Positions 57,033 through 64,000 of a DNA stretch of 64,000 bases are shown piece after piece. Positions within the stretch are counted from its first letter, which is position 1. Every line of letters begins with the position of its first letter. Below the pieces are notes generated by a model that was not told the origin of the DNA, searched no databases, and saw only the letters and a list, made by a program, of their open reading frames with translations. The position numbers and the translations under genes were made by a program. Origin of the DNA: JBFMFH01 sp040752275 (GTDB lineage: Bacteria; Acidobacteriota; Vicinamibacteria; Vicinamibacterales; JAKQTR01); assembly GCA_040752275.1 (NCBI GenBank), contig JBFMFH010000002.1, forward strand, positions 1 through 64,000, in the 5' to 3' direction.

Positions 57033-57887
57033 CTACTTGCGCAGCCCCGGAAGGCGGCGCCGGCCGGGCCCGTCGTACCAATGGTCCTTCGGGTCGATCT
57101 GCCGCATGGTCTTGTGACGGTCGCGCTCTTCGGCGGCGTGGGCCAGGAGCCCGGGCACCCGAGCAATGATGAACAGGCCGTTGGCGATCTCGGGGGTGAA
57201 CCCGAGATCGCCGCAGATGGCGGCGACGGCGCCATCGAGATTGAGGGGCAATGGCTGTGAAGCCCGTTCCGGCCTGGAGTTGAGCACGCGATCGACGACG
57301 CGCAGCAGCCGGCAGTGTTCGCCCTCGAGATCCAGCTCGTGCGAGAGCTGACAGAGCCGCGCGGCCCGCGGATCGCGCTCGTGAATACGGTGGCCGAAAC
57401 CTGGCGGCGTCTCGCCCCGATCGAGGCAGTCGCTGACAATCCGGCCGGCCGCCCGATCGTACGTGTCGCCGGCGCGCGTCAGCGCGAGGCCGAACTGCAG
57501 GAAGCGGAGGGCCGGCTCGATCCCGCTGCCGTGGTAGGTGCCGAATCCCATGATGCCCGCCGCCACGGCGTCCTTGAGCGGGGCGCCGGTGGTCGCGACG
57601 TTGCGGGCCGCAAGCGTTGATGGTGGCGACACGCCGTGGTCCAGCGACGCGACGAGCACCGCGTCAAAGAGCCGGCCGATGGCCGGCGTGGGCAGTTCCC
57701 CGCGCAGCAGCAGGTAGATGGCCTCGCTGAAGCCGAGCCGGCCCATGAGTTCGTCGACGGCGAAGCCGCGGATCTCGACTTCGTTTGGCGCGACGCGCGT
57801 GATGGCCGTGGGCCACTGCTCGGGCGAGCGGGGCCGGTCGGGTTCGCAACCAGGACGGCGGGCGCGGCGCGAAGTGGGTGCGTCCAT
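57033..57887 (-). CDS. Compact citrate synthase family protein
   Basis: A 284-residue protein of the citrate/methylcitrate synthase superfamily. The three catalytic positions are visible: His in GFGTYHGSGIEP, His in PPGFGHRIHERDPRA and Asp in LPLNLDGAVAAICGDLG. It is about 90-130 residues shorter than typical citrate synthases (missing N-terminal helices), close to the size of citryl-CoA lyase-type domains. It could be a citryl-CoA lyase or a short synthase acting on another acyl-CoA. Start 57887 follows GGAG; the frame upstream overlaps upp and is rejected. Confidence 0.8.
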   Translation of the reverse strand: MDAPTSRRARRPGCEPDRPRSPEQWPTAITRVAPNEVEIRGFAVDELMGRLGFSEAIYLLLRGELPTPAIGRLFDAVLVASLDHGVSPPSTLAARNVATTGAPLKDAVAAGIMGFGTYHGSGIEPALRFLQFGLALTRAGDTYDRAAGRIVSDCLDRGETPPGFGHRIHERDPRAARLCQLSHELDLEGEHCRLLRVVDRVLNSRPERASQPLPLNLDGAVAAICGDLGFTPEIANGLFIIARVPGLLAHAAEERDRHKTMRQIDPKDHWYDGPGRRRLPGLRK

Positions 57888-57909
57888 GCCGAGCTCCAGC
57901 GTTGGCAGG

Positions 57910-58530
57910 TCAGGTCCCGTACAGCCGGTCTCCGAAATCGCCCAGGCCCGGCACGATGAACTTCCGCTCGTTGAGCCTGTCATCGACAACCGGCGTGTAG
58001 ATGTCCACGTCGGGATGATGCGCGCCCACGAGCCTGATGCCCTCCGGGGCAGCGACGATGCACACCATCTGAATCCGCGATGCGCCGGCCGCCTTCAGCA
58101 GATCGAGCGCCGCGACGGCGCTCCCGCCCGTCGCGAGCATCGGATCGATGATGAGCACGTGGCTGTGCGGCAGGTCCGGGGGCAGCTTCGTGTAGTAGCG
58201 CGACGCGACCGCGGTCGACTCGTCCCGCTGGAGCCCGATGTGACCCACCCGCGCGCCAGGCACGAGTTCGAGGACCGCGTCGAGCATACCCAGGCCAGCT
58301 CTCAATACCGGCACCACCACGACGCTCACGGCGAGACGGCGCCCCGGGGCGTCCGAGAGCGGCGTCCGGACAGTGTCCGGCCGGACGGGGAGCTCCCGCA
58401 GCGCTTCGGCCACCAGCAGCACGCTGATACGGTTGGCCAGCCGGCGGAACGTATCGGGGTCGGTGCGCTCGTCGCGCAGAGAGAGCAGCGTGTCCTGCAC
58501 GATGGGGTGGGAAACGATGTGGACGGGCAC
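57910..58530 (-). CDS. upp: Uracil phosphoribosyltransferase
   Basis: A 206-residue enzyme that makes UMP from uracil and PRPP. The PRPP-binding motif is IDPMLATGGSAVAAL, and PVLRAGLGM plus the C-terminal VPGLGDFGDRLYGT are standard. I start it at the GTG at 58530, where the family N-terminus (PVHIVSHPIVQ) begins and a TATAGT -10 box ends six bases upstream; an in-frame GTG at 58545 overlaps that box. The gene is divergent from the amidohydrolase gene and 22 bases upstream of the citrate synthase-like gene. Confidence 0.95.
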   Translation of the reverse strand: MPVHIVSHPIVQDTLLSLRDERTDPDTFRRLANRISVLLVAEALRELPVRPDTVRTPLSDAPGRRLAVSVVVVPVLRAGLGMLDAVLELVPGARVGHIGLQRDESTAVASRYYTKLPPDLPHSHVLIIDPMLATGGSAVAALDLLKAAGASRIQMVCIVAAPEGIRLVGAHHPDVDIYTPVVDDRLNERKFIVPGLGDFGDRLYGT

Positions 58531-58536
58531 CGGGAC

Positions 58537-58542
58537 ACTATA
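58537..58542 (-). promoter_or_regulatory. -10 box TATAGT of upp, leaderless geometry
   Basis: On the minus strand TATAGT ends six bases before GTG 58530. No Shine-Dalgarno is present, so the start codon probably forms the 5' end of the mRNA. Confidence 0.5.
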
Positions 58543-58590
58543 CACGAAGGCCGGGATTCGGGATTCGGCCTTTCGCCGGGGCGCTCGCGG

Positions 58591-58596
58591 TAGAAT
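58591..58596 (+). promoter_or_regulatory. -10 box TAGAAT of the amidohydrolase gene, leaderless geometry
   Basis: TAGAAT ends six bases before the ATG at 58603. Together with the upp -10 box this places two divergent, leaderless promoters within 60 bp. Confidence 0.5.
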
Positions 58597-58602
58597 ACAG
58601 AG

Positions 58603-60054
58603 ATGCGTAGGCGGATCCCGTCCGTGCCTGCGGTGACGCGTCCGCTGCGGCTGACGTGCTGCCTGCTTGTTGCCGTGGCCACGCTTGCAGCTTGCCGACC
58701 GCAGTCACCATCATCTTCGGCGGCCCAGTCACAAACTCGGGTCTCTCTCATCGTCACGGGCGGCACCGTCGTGACCATGGATGCCCAGCGCCGGATCCTC
58801 GCGCCTGGCGCCGTCGCGATTGACGGGCCTCGCATCGTGGCGGTGGGCACGCCGGAGGAGATCGTACGACGCTACGTGGCGGCCGACACGATCCCCGCCG
58901 ATGGACAGGTCGTGATGCCGGGTCTCGTCAACACCCATACCCACGCGCCGATGGTGCTCTTCCGGGGGCTGGCTGACGACCTTGCTCTGATGGATTGGTT
59001 GAACCACTACATCTTCCCGGCCGAGGCCAAGGCCGTCACGCCGGAGTTCGTCCGGATCGGCACGCGCCTCGCCGCGCTCGAGATGATCGAGTCCGGCACG
59101 ACGACCTTCACCGACATGTACTACTTCGAGGAGGAAGTCGCGCGCGCGGCCAGGGAGGCCGGCCTGCGCGGCGTGCTCGGCGAGACGATCATCGGGTTCC
59201 CGTCACCCGACGCCAAGACCCCCGCCGAGGGCCTCGCGCGCGCCGAGCGTTTCATTCTCGAATTCAAGGACGACCCCCTGATCACGGCGACCGTCGCTCC
59301 CCACGCCATGTACACGCTCGACCCGGCGTCGCTCGAAGCCTGCCGCGATCTGGCGAACAAGTACGAGACGCCACTCATCACGCACCTGGCCGAGACCGGC
59401 GACGAGGTGCGAATCGCGCGCGAGCGGTTCGGGCGGAGTCCAGCGTCCTATCTCGAATCGATAGGCCTGCTCAGTCCGTCGACCATCGCGGCCCACGCGG
59501 TCCATCTCACCGCCGAGGACATCGGCATCCTCGTTGGCCATGGTGTGGGCGTGTCGCACAATCCCGAGAGCAACATGAAGCTGGCGAGCGGGACCGCACC
59601 TGTCTCGAACATGCTCGCGGCCGGCGTGCCGGTCGGACTCGGCACCGATGGCGCGGCCAGCAACAACGACCTGGACATGTTCGATGCGATGCGTGTGACG
59701 GTGCTGCTGCACAAGCTTGTCGAGAGGAACCCGAAGGCGATGCCGGCGGCGGCCGTCCTGGAGATGGCGACGCTGGGTGGAGCCCGCGCGATCGGCCAGT
59801 CGGACCGAATCGGCTCGCTCGAGCCAGGCCGGCTGGCGGACCTGATCGTCGTGAGCATGGACTCGCCGCGTCAGACGCCGCTCTACAACGTCGTGTCCCA
59901 TCTGGTATATGTGACGCGCGGAGACGACGTCAGGACCACGATCGTCAACGGCCGCGTGTTGATGCGAGACCGGGCCGTCCTCTCGATGGCCCGTGACGAG
60001 GTGCTTGCCGATGCCCGCCGGATTGCGGCAGACGTGCGGGCGGCGGTCAAGTGA
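58603..60054 (+). CDS. Lipoprotein amidohydrolase of the SAH/MTA deaminase (TRZ/ATZ) type
   Basis: A 483-residue metal-dependent amidohydrolase. The zinc site is complete: GLVNTHTHAPM (HxH), VAPHAMYTLDP, ITHLAETGDEV and LGTDGAASNNDLDMF (Asp), the pattern of S-adenosylhomocysteine and methylthioadenosine deaminases and of related nucleobase deaminases. Unusually, the protein begins with a lipoprotein signal (LTCCLLVAVATLAAC, lipobox LAAC) so it should be anchored outside the cytoplasm. It sits between upp and hpt, suggesting salvage of nucleosides or nucleobases. Substrate not resolved. Confidence 0.87.
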   Translation: MRRRIPSVPAVTRPLRLTCCLLVAVATLAACRPQSPSSSAAQSQTRVSLIVTGGTVVTMDAQRRILAPGAVAIDGPRIVAVGTPEEIVRRYVAADTIPADGQVVMPGLVNTHTHAPMVLFRGLADDLALMDWLNHYIFPAEAKAVTPEFVRIGTRLAALEMIESGTTTFTDMYYFEEEVARAAREAGLRGVLGETIIGFPSPDAKTPAEGLARAERFILEFKDDPLITATVAPHAMYTLDPASLEACRDLANKYETPLITHLAETGDEVRIARERFGRSPASYLESIGLLSPSTIAAHAVHLTAEDIGILVGHGVGVSHNPESNMKLASGTAPVSNMLAAGVPVGLGTDGAASNNDLDMFDAMRVTVLLHKLVERNPKAMPAAAVLEMATLGGARAIGQSDRIGSLEPGRLADLIVVSMDSPRQTPLYNVVSHLVYVTRGDDVRTTIVNGRVLMRDRAVLSMARDEVLADARRIAADVRAAVK

Positions 60055-60066
60055 GCTGGCAGAAGA

Positions 60067-60091
60067 CAGGAGTCAGGAGTCAGGAGTCAGG
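60067..60091. repeat. Heptamer tandem repeat overlapping the hpt 3' end
   Basis: CAGGAGT is repeated three times plus CAGG. It forms the last codons and stop of hpt on the minus strand, so the C-terminal Ser-Asp-Pro residues come from repeat sequence. Confidence 0.8.
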
Positions 60092-60627
60092 GTCTCCGGC
60101 GTCTCGTCCAGCACGGCCAGATACGGGAGATTGCGGTACTGCTCCGCGTAGTCGAGACCGTACCCCACCACGAACCGGTCCTCGATCGTGAACCCGATAT
60201 AGTCGACGGCAACATCCACGAGGCGCCGGGACGGCTTGCTGAGCAGGCAGGCCGTCTTGAGGGTCTTGGGCGAACGGGCGCGCAGGATCTCCTGCAGATA
60301 CGCCAGGGTAAGACCGGTATCGACAATGTCCTCGACGATGATCACATTGCGACCCTCGAGACCGGAGTCCAGGTCCTTGAGCAGCCGAACCTCTCCCGAC
60401 GAACTCGTGCTCTTGCCGTAGCTGGACAACGCCATGAAGTCCATCGACACGGGCCGGTCCATGGCCCGAGTCAGGTCGCTCAGGAACATGAAGGCGCCCT
60501 TCAGCACGCTCACGAAGTGCAACTGCGGGTCGCCAGCGAAGTCGGCGGAGATCTGAGCCGCCAGCTCCCGCACGCGCGTCTGGATCTGGGCCTCGGTCAA
60601 CAGCACCGTCGTGGGCGTCAGCGGCAC
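60073..60627 (-). CDS. hpt: Hypoxanthine phosphoribosyltransferase
   Basis: A 184-residue enzyme that converts hypoxanthine or guanine with PRPP to IMP or GMP. The PRPP motif is IIVEDIVDTGLTLAYL, and VSVLKGAFMFLSDL, SSYGKSTSSSG and IGFTIEDRFVVGYGLDYAEQ are family landmarks. Start is GTG 60627. It converges with the amidohydrolase gene. Confidence 0.96.
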   Translation of the reverse strand: MPLTPTTVLLTEAQIQTRVRELAAQISADFAGDPQLHFVSVLKGAFMFLSDLTRAMDRPVSMDFMALSSYGKSTSSSGEVRLLKDLDSGLEGRNVIIVEDIVDTGLTLAYLQEILRARSPKTLKTACLLSKPSRRLVDVAVDYIGFTIEDRFVVGYGLDYAEQYRNLPYLAVLDETPETLTPDS

Positions 60628-60881
60628 AATCGCTCACACTAACACAAGTGCGGCGGACCCGTCGTCTCCCCGGCCTGCACGTCTGCACGACACGTGACGA
60701 CCCGGGCTGACCGCAAGAAGGGCGTGTGGCTTTGCCCGTTCTTTGGCTCCTAGTCTCGCCTGTCGCAGCCTGGTGGGGTTGAAGCCGTCTCCCGCCGATA
60801 CAATGACTATATACTTGGATGGCGCGCGCGGGGGGGCGGACACAGGAGTTCCCCGCTGCCGCTTGCCTTGAGGCCTTCAGA

Positions 60882-61367
60882 ATGCAGCCGAACTCGACGG
60901 TGTGGCCATTGCTCTTCTCCTTCAGGGGCCCCGTAATGGGCCAGGGGTTTCTCGCCGTGGTCGAACTTCGCGGGCGTCTCTTGGCCCGTCAGACCGAGGA
61001 CGGAATCATCTTGGACGGTGTGAATCCAGGGGGCTTCAGTTGTCAGGCACCGACGCTCGATCTGGCCAATCTTGATCTTCGCGGCACGCTGCTGGAGATA
61101 CTCGCGGACGTTGCGTTCGAGGCGCCGACGTTCGATGCTTTCCGTCAGGAGGTGACACGTTTCTTCGAAGAGACCGACGCCGAGAGTGTGGACGAATGGC
61201 AGGCCGCCGTCGATGCCTTGCGCGCGGCCCGCCTCGCCGAGCCTCCAGAGCCGTTGCCCCGTTGGCCTGCCGAGCTGGCCCTCGAGGTCCGTGTCATTGA
61301 GAAGGACCTAGCGGGCGTCGCGCCGACCGACAACGCGGGACGACCCACGCTCGCTGCGGCGGCGTAG
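60882..61367 (+). CDS. Hypothetical protein, first gene of a possible toxin-antitoxin-like pair
   Basis: A 161-residue acidic protein from ATG 60882 (an ATG at 60819 is an alternative). The core has LLFSFRGPVMGQGFLAVVEL and a helix pair FDAFRQEVTRFFEETDAESV. The overall look, a beta-rich N-terminus with an acidic helical tail, resembles HicB-like antitoxins but I cannot place it in a family. The next gene starts directly at its stop. A TATACT/TACAAT cluster at 60799-60815 may be the promoter. Confidence 0.4.
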   Translation: MQPNSTVWPLLFSFRGPVMGQGFLAVVELRGRLLARQTEDGIILDGVNPGGFSCQAPTLDLANLDLRGTLLEILADVAFEAPTFDAFRQEVTRFFEETDAESVDEWQAAVDALRAARLAEPPEPLPRWPAELALEVRVIEKDLAGVAPTDNAGRPTLAAAA

Positions 61368-61607
61368 ATGGGCTCTGGTGTCCGACGCCTCGCGGACATC
61401 TGGCGCATGCTCGACGTCTGTCTGCCGGGCTATCGCCGGCAATTGAAACTCCACCGCTACTGGGTCACGCACTCCGGCCGGACGTATCGTGGCCTCCCCA
61501 AGGGGTCGCACGGATCGACGAATCCCGAGATTCACGTGTCTCATATCCGCCGTCTCGCGGCCTTCTTCAACATCGTAGCGTGCGCGGAGCGTGAACTCGG
61601 GCACTGA
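61368..61607 (+). CDS. Small basic protein, second gene of the pair
   Basis: A 79-residue basic protein starting immediately after the previous stop. It contains YRGLPKGSHGSTNPEIHVSH, with a Gly-Ser-His and a second histidine in a beta-helix context reminiscent of small dsRBD-fold RNase toxins (HicA/YcfA). Size, basic charge and tight coupling fit a toxin; no family match is claimed. Confidence 0.4.
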   Translation: MGSGVRRLADIWRMLDVCLPGYRRQLKLHRYWVTHSGRTYRGLPKGSHGSTNPEIHVSHIRRLAAFFNIVACAERELGH

Positions 61608-61639
61608 GCCAGCGTTTCACTCACGTCGCGGTCGTCTGT

Positions 61640-61720
61640 TCAGGCTCGTCGACCGCGCACGCCGGCGATGTAGCGGCGTATCGTCCGCTCGTCGAGGTGC
61701 CCAAGCGGGCTTCGGTCCCC
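61640..61720 (-). pseudogene. Tyrosine recombinase C-terminal fragment
   Basis: In the frame ending at TGA 61640-61642 the sequence reads RSPLGHLDERTIRRYIAG, the conserved LGH...T..Y end of tyrosine recombinases, including the nucleophile Tyr. It has no N-terminal part and is joined directly to the hicA sequence. The similar stretch PLGHRDERTMLCYLAG occurs in the integrase remnant at 62.3 kb (11 of 16 identical). Confidence 0.5.
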
Positions 61721-61904
61721 ATGTCTTGCCAGGGTGGTAATAGACCACCACCCGTCGACGGGTGGCTGCGTTCCCACCCTTGACGTAACCCAACGTGGCC
61801 CCGGATTTCGATTCGAGTATCCAGCCGTCCCGTTCTGATGCCCGCCTGAGCGCGTCTGCGGAGAGGCTTCTTACCTGGCTCCAGACGTGTGAGGGATGGG
61901 CCAC
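61712..61904 (-). pseudogene. HicA-like toxin gene with lost C-terminus
   Basis: From ATG 61904 the protein runs LSADALRRASERDGWILESK, a HicA-type first helix and strand, through RRRVVVYYHPGKTWGPK, where HicA proteins have their conserved HPGKT strand. After that the family C-terminal helix is missing; the frame enters an integrase fragment. The Gly-Ser-His of active HicA is replaced by Ser-Gly-Ala-Thr, so the toxin is probably dead. The start overlaps the hicB 3' end. Confidence 0.5.
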
Positions 61905-62218
61905 TGCAGCTCCAAGTTGCGAAGGAGGGCGCCCACGGGGACCTGGAACTGCTCGTGTTGTCTCTCCTGCTCAGTCGTCAGATCCGGGCCGATGGGGAAG
62001 GGATCCCCATGCTTGACCAGTGACATCAGATATAGCTCGACGGCTTCTTTGGCGTTCTCCAACGCCTCCGGAACGGAACCGCCGGAAACATGCAGGCCCT
62101 TCAGCGCCGGGCAGAATGCGTGAAACTCGTCGCCATCGGGCTCGACGATCACCGCCACCGCCAGCTTGACTTGGCAGTCGGGCTGCGACGGTCTACCAAG
62201 CAGATGCAAGAGGTTCAT
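61871..62218 (-). CDS. HicB-family antitoxin
   Basis: A 115-residue protein with the HicB partial RNase H-like fold: VKLAVAVIVEPDGDEFHAFC followed by PALKGLHVSGGSVPEALENA and AKEAVELYLMSLVKHGDP. It normally binds and blocks HicA and represses the operon. Start ATG 62218 is placed at the domain border; a palindrome overlapping the -35 box lies upstream. Its partner appears broken, so it may be an orphan antitoxin. Confidence 0.75.
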   Translation of the reverse strand: MNLLHLLGRPSQPDCQVKLAVAVIVEPDGDEFHAFCPALKGLHVSGGSVPEALENAKEAVELYLMSLVKHGDPFPIGPDLTTEQERQHEQFQVPVGALLRNLELQWPIPHTSGAR

Positions 62219-62237
62219 GGTCGAAATCACCCTGTCT

Positions 62238-62265
62238 ATCCTATATATCGTTTGACGCCTGTCAA
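62238..62265 (-). promoter_or_regulatory. hicB promoter with overlapping operator palindrome
   Basis: On the minus strand TTGACA (62265-62260), a 16-bp spacer and TAGGAT (62243-62238). TTGAC...GTCAA arms at 62252-62256 and 62261-62265 form a perfect 5-bp inverted repeat across the -35 box, a plausible HicB autoregulatory site. Confidence 0.55.
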
Positions 62266-62286
62266 GGATTAGCGGTTTCAGCGTCC

Positions 62287-62880
62287 TCATTTCTTGCCCA
62301 TCTGAACGGGCAGCCGATCACTCACCTTCGCCGCTGCGTCCGCCTCGAGCTCGTCGAGCACGCCGGCGAGGTAGCATAGCATCGTCCGCTCGTCCCGGTG
62401 GCCCAGTGGGCGACCGGCCAGGGACACAGATCGGGTGGTTCCGGCGACGAGCTCGGCGAACGAGTGGCGCAGCACGTAGGGCGTCACGTCCTTCGGGATG
62501 TGCAGCTTCGGGTGCCGGCGCCGGGCCGCCTTCACCGCCCGGCTGAAGACCAGCTCGAGCGTCGAGTTCGCGCACCCGCCCCAGGCCTCCGCCTCCCTGA
62601 ACATCTTGAGCGCCGCGGCGCCCTGCTTCGTGACCGCGCGACGCGTCGCCACGACGCCCTGACCCTTCAGCCGTTCCGGGGCCTCGAACCGGCCCTCGTC
62701 GAGGCGCGCCAGGTGGTCCGGCCTCAGGAGCCCCTGCTGCGCCGGCGGCAGGCCCGTGTAGGCTTACACGAACAGGCAGGCCTTGGCCTTTGGACCGGGC
62801 CTTCGCGCGCGGCTTCACGTCGCGATCGGGGAGCTCGTCGAGGTTGGCGCGGATCGTGTCATAGGAGGCCCTTCGGCCGC
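62287..62880 (-). pseudogene. Decayed tyrosine integrase
   Basis: The C-terminal catalytic domain is readable: AYTGLPPAQ (box I region), DVTPYVLRHSFAELVAG (R-H-x-x-H-type box II, with HSF) and PLGHRDERTMLCYLAGV (Tyr nucleophile). It is broken by an in-frame TAA at 62764-62766 just before AYTGLP, and further upstream the coding-like sequence (YDTIRANLDELPDRDVKPRA) is in another frame. It cannot make a full enzyme. It may be the former integrase of an element in this region. Confidence 0.7.
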
Positions 62881-63180
62881 CGCTTCGGCTCCCGGCATGC
62901 CGATGAGGACGGTCCCGAGTTGGGCGATAACCTCGACTGGTCCTCGCGTTCCTTGACACCGATACCGGTAACTAGATAACCTTGGGGTGTGCACGAAGAA
63001 AAACCGAAAGTCGCGTGCGCGATCTCTCCGGACTGGAAGAAACCCCCGGCGAGCCTGGGGCCTCGCGATGCGGCGACGGCGGCTTCCGCCTCTTCCGCCT
63101 CGGGGTGTGTTGACAACGTCCGCCGAATCTGTCACGGTCTTGCGTTGGCCGCAGCGACCCACTCATACGACGACACACTC
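62881..63180. other. Spacer between integrase remnant and dCTP-deaminase-like gene
   Basis: No supportable gene. The frame of the downstream gene is open from 62980 but only via a GTG at 62989 and without domain similarity. Remains of the integrase 5' part may lie here. Confidence 0.4.
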
Positions 63181-64000
63181 ATGGCGATCCTCCTGAATGA
63201 CGTTGAGCTTAGGAAGCTGCTTGGGACTGTCATCCAGGATGGCGACGCGGAATCGATTCGGCCGAATTCGTACGTGTTGCGTCTGGGGCCAATGGGCGAG
63301 TTTCTGAACACGGGCAAGGAATTCGAGCTGGGGGACAAGAAGAAGGGAATCCGGATTGCGCCCGGACACTCGGTCGCGGTCACTGGCCTCGAGACGATCG
63401 ACTTCCGGCTAGATACGGTCAGGAAGGTATTCCCTGAAAGCGATCTCCATGGCATCGTAAGCCCAACCACCGACCTGTCACGCGAAGGGATCGTGGCTCC
63501 GACTACCCAGATTGACGCGGGCTTCTTCGGCACCCTCAATTGGACTCTCACAAATACGTCAAGCGAGGAGCGGCGCTTCGTCCACAAGGAACGGATCTTT
63601 CGACTGGCGATCTTCAGACTCGAGAAGGACGAGCGGCCGGAGTCCCTGTACGGTGGGACCTATCAGAGCCGGATCGGGTATGTTCGCTCTCAGCGACGAG
63701 GTGCGCCCACTGGCATGAAGGAGGTCGAGTGGGAAGATGGTCAGGCAAAGGGAAGCCCAGAGGATCTGCTCGACAATCTGGTGAAGTCTGGGTATCCGTG
63801 GCACGCGCTAGGTCAGCGGCTGATGCTGATCGACCAGCAATTCAAGTCGGTGACGCTTGAGTACGCCGATCTACGCGAGGCTATTGAGCGTCTGACTGCA
63901 GACCTTTCTGCCGTACGTGAACGTCAGGCCGGGATCAGCGACACCGTGCGCGCCGTCCTGCGGGAGGAGGCCAACGCCTTACAGAACCGATGGTTGCTCG
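63181..64000 (+). CDS. dCTP deaminase/dUTPase-fold protein with coiled-coil extension (partial)
   Basis: At least 273 residues, open to the window edge. Residues 1-170 follow the dCTP deaminase/dUTPase fold: RPNSYVLRLG, IRIAPGHSVAVTGLETI, LHGIVSPTTDLSREGIVAP and AGFFGTLNWTLTN. In active dCTP deaminases the last motif carries the catalytic Glu; here that position is Thr, so deamination by the standard mechanism is unlikely. The C-terminal part beyond residue 190 is helical with coiled-coil spacing (LREAIERLTADLSAVRERQA). Start ATG 63181 fits the domain border; the frame is open to 62980. DNA looks less GC-rich than the chromosome. Confidence 0.6.
   Translation, partial: MAILLNDVELRKLLGTVIQDGDAESIRPNSYVLRLGPMGEFLNTGKEFELGDKKKGIRIAPGHSVAVTGLETIDFRLDTVRKVFPESDLHGIVSPTTDLSREGIVAPTTQIDAGFFGTLNWTLTNTSSEERRFVHKERIFRLAIFRLEKDERPESLYGGTYQSRIGYVRSQRRGAPTGMKEVEWEDGQAKGSPEDLLDNLVKSGYPWHALGQRLMLIDQQFKSVTLEYADLREAIERLTADLSAVRERQAGISDTVRAVLREEANALQNRWLL

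Overview
The window is GC-rich, gene-dense bacterial chromosome. Two secreted VWFA-domain proteins, an M14 metallopeptidase, a GH127-type hydrolase, conserved secreted orphans and a complete Bacteria-type housekeeping set (glyQS, hisS-aspS, uvrB, mutL, era, recO, ybeY, phoH) fit an Acidobacteriota genome, most likely of the Vicinamibacteria type. That placement is an inference from gene content, not from a marker-gene comparison.

Layout. 0.3-3.7 kb: a glycan or lipid-glycosylation operon in which only an LpxB-related transferase and a family-2 glycosyltransferase look complete; between and after them are remnants with internal or 3' deletions whose start/stop overlaps survive. 4.1-6.9 kb: secreted M14 peptidase. 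6.9-10.5 kb (minus): three-subunit molybdenum hydroxylase, each gene overlapping the next by 4 bp. 10.9-21.2 kb: succinyl-CoA synthetase (sucCD), a YgbA-like protein, a lipoprotein, a GH127 family hydrolase and 2-oxoacid:acceptor oxidoreductase (korAB); sucCD and korAB both act on TCA-cycle intermediates. 21.7-38.9 kb: a long plus-strand housekeeping block (ndk, DUF2905, hisS, aspS, phoH, ybeY, CBS transporter-like protein, era, recO, glyQ, glyS, ppdK, corA, mutL). 38.9-51.5 kb: rarA and a TrmH-type methyltransferase (minus), greA, a patatin-like protein without the usual serine, a DHH phosphoesterase, two VWFA proteins, uvrB and a small envelope-protein pair.

51.6-56.9 kb is an integrated element. 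A perfect 47-bp direct repeat (51585-51631 and 56871-56917) duplicates the 3' part of a tRNA-Val(CAC) gene. The 5.3 kb between carries a phage-type small protein, a ribbon-helix-helix protein, two ORFs broken by single in-frame stops, hairpin sequences like those of small IS200/IS605-derived elements, and a minus-strand three-gene cassette (membrane/coiled-coil protein plus two proteins with HEPN-like Arg-His motifs). No integrase lies inside it. The cassette is my best candidate for an undescribed, probably defence-type, system.

57-60.6 kb returns to metabolism: a compact citrate synthase-like protein, upp, a lipoprotein amidohydrolase related to SAH/MTA deaminases, and hpt, together suggesting nucleobase salvage. 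60.8-64 kb is a second accessory stretch: a possible toxin-antitoxin-like pair, hicB next to a hicA whose 3' end runs into an integrase fragment, a decayed tyrosine integrase, and a dCTP-deaminase/dUTPase-fold protein cut by the window edge.

A recurring regulatory feature is a good -10 hexamer (TANAAT type) only 6-9 nt upstream of a start codon with no Shine-Dalgarno sequence (ndk, upp, the lipoprotein amidohydrolase, a VWFA gene, the element's ribbon-helix-helix gene). This implies leaderless mRNAs and decides several start calls.
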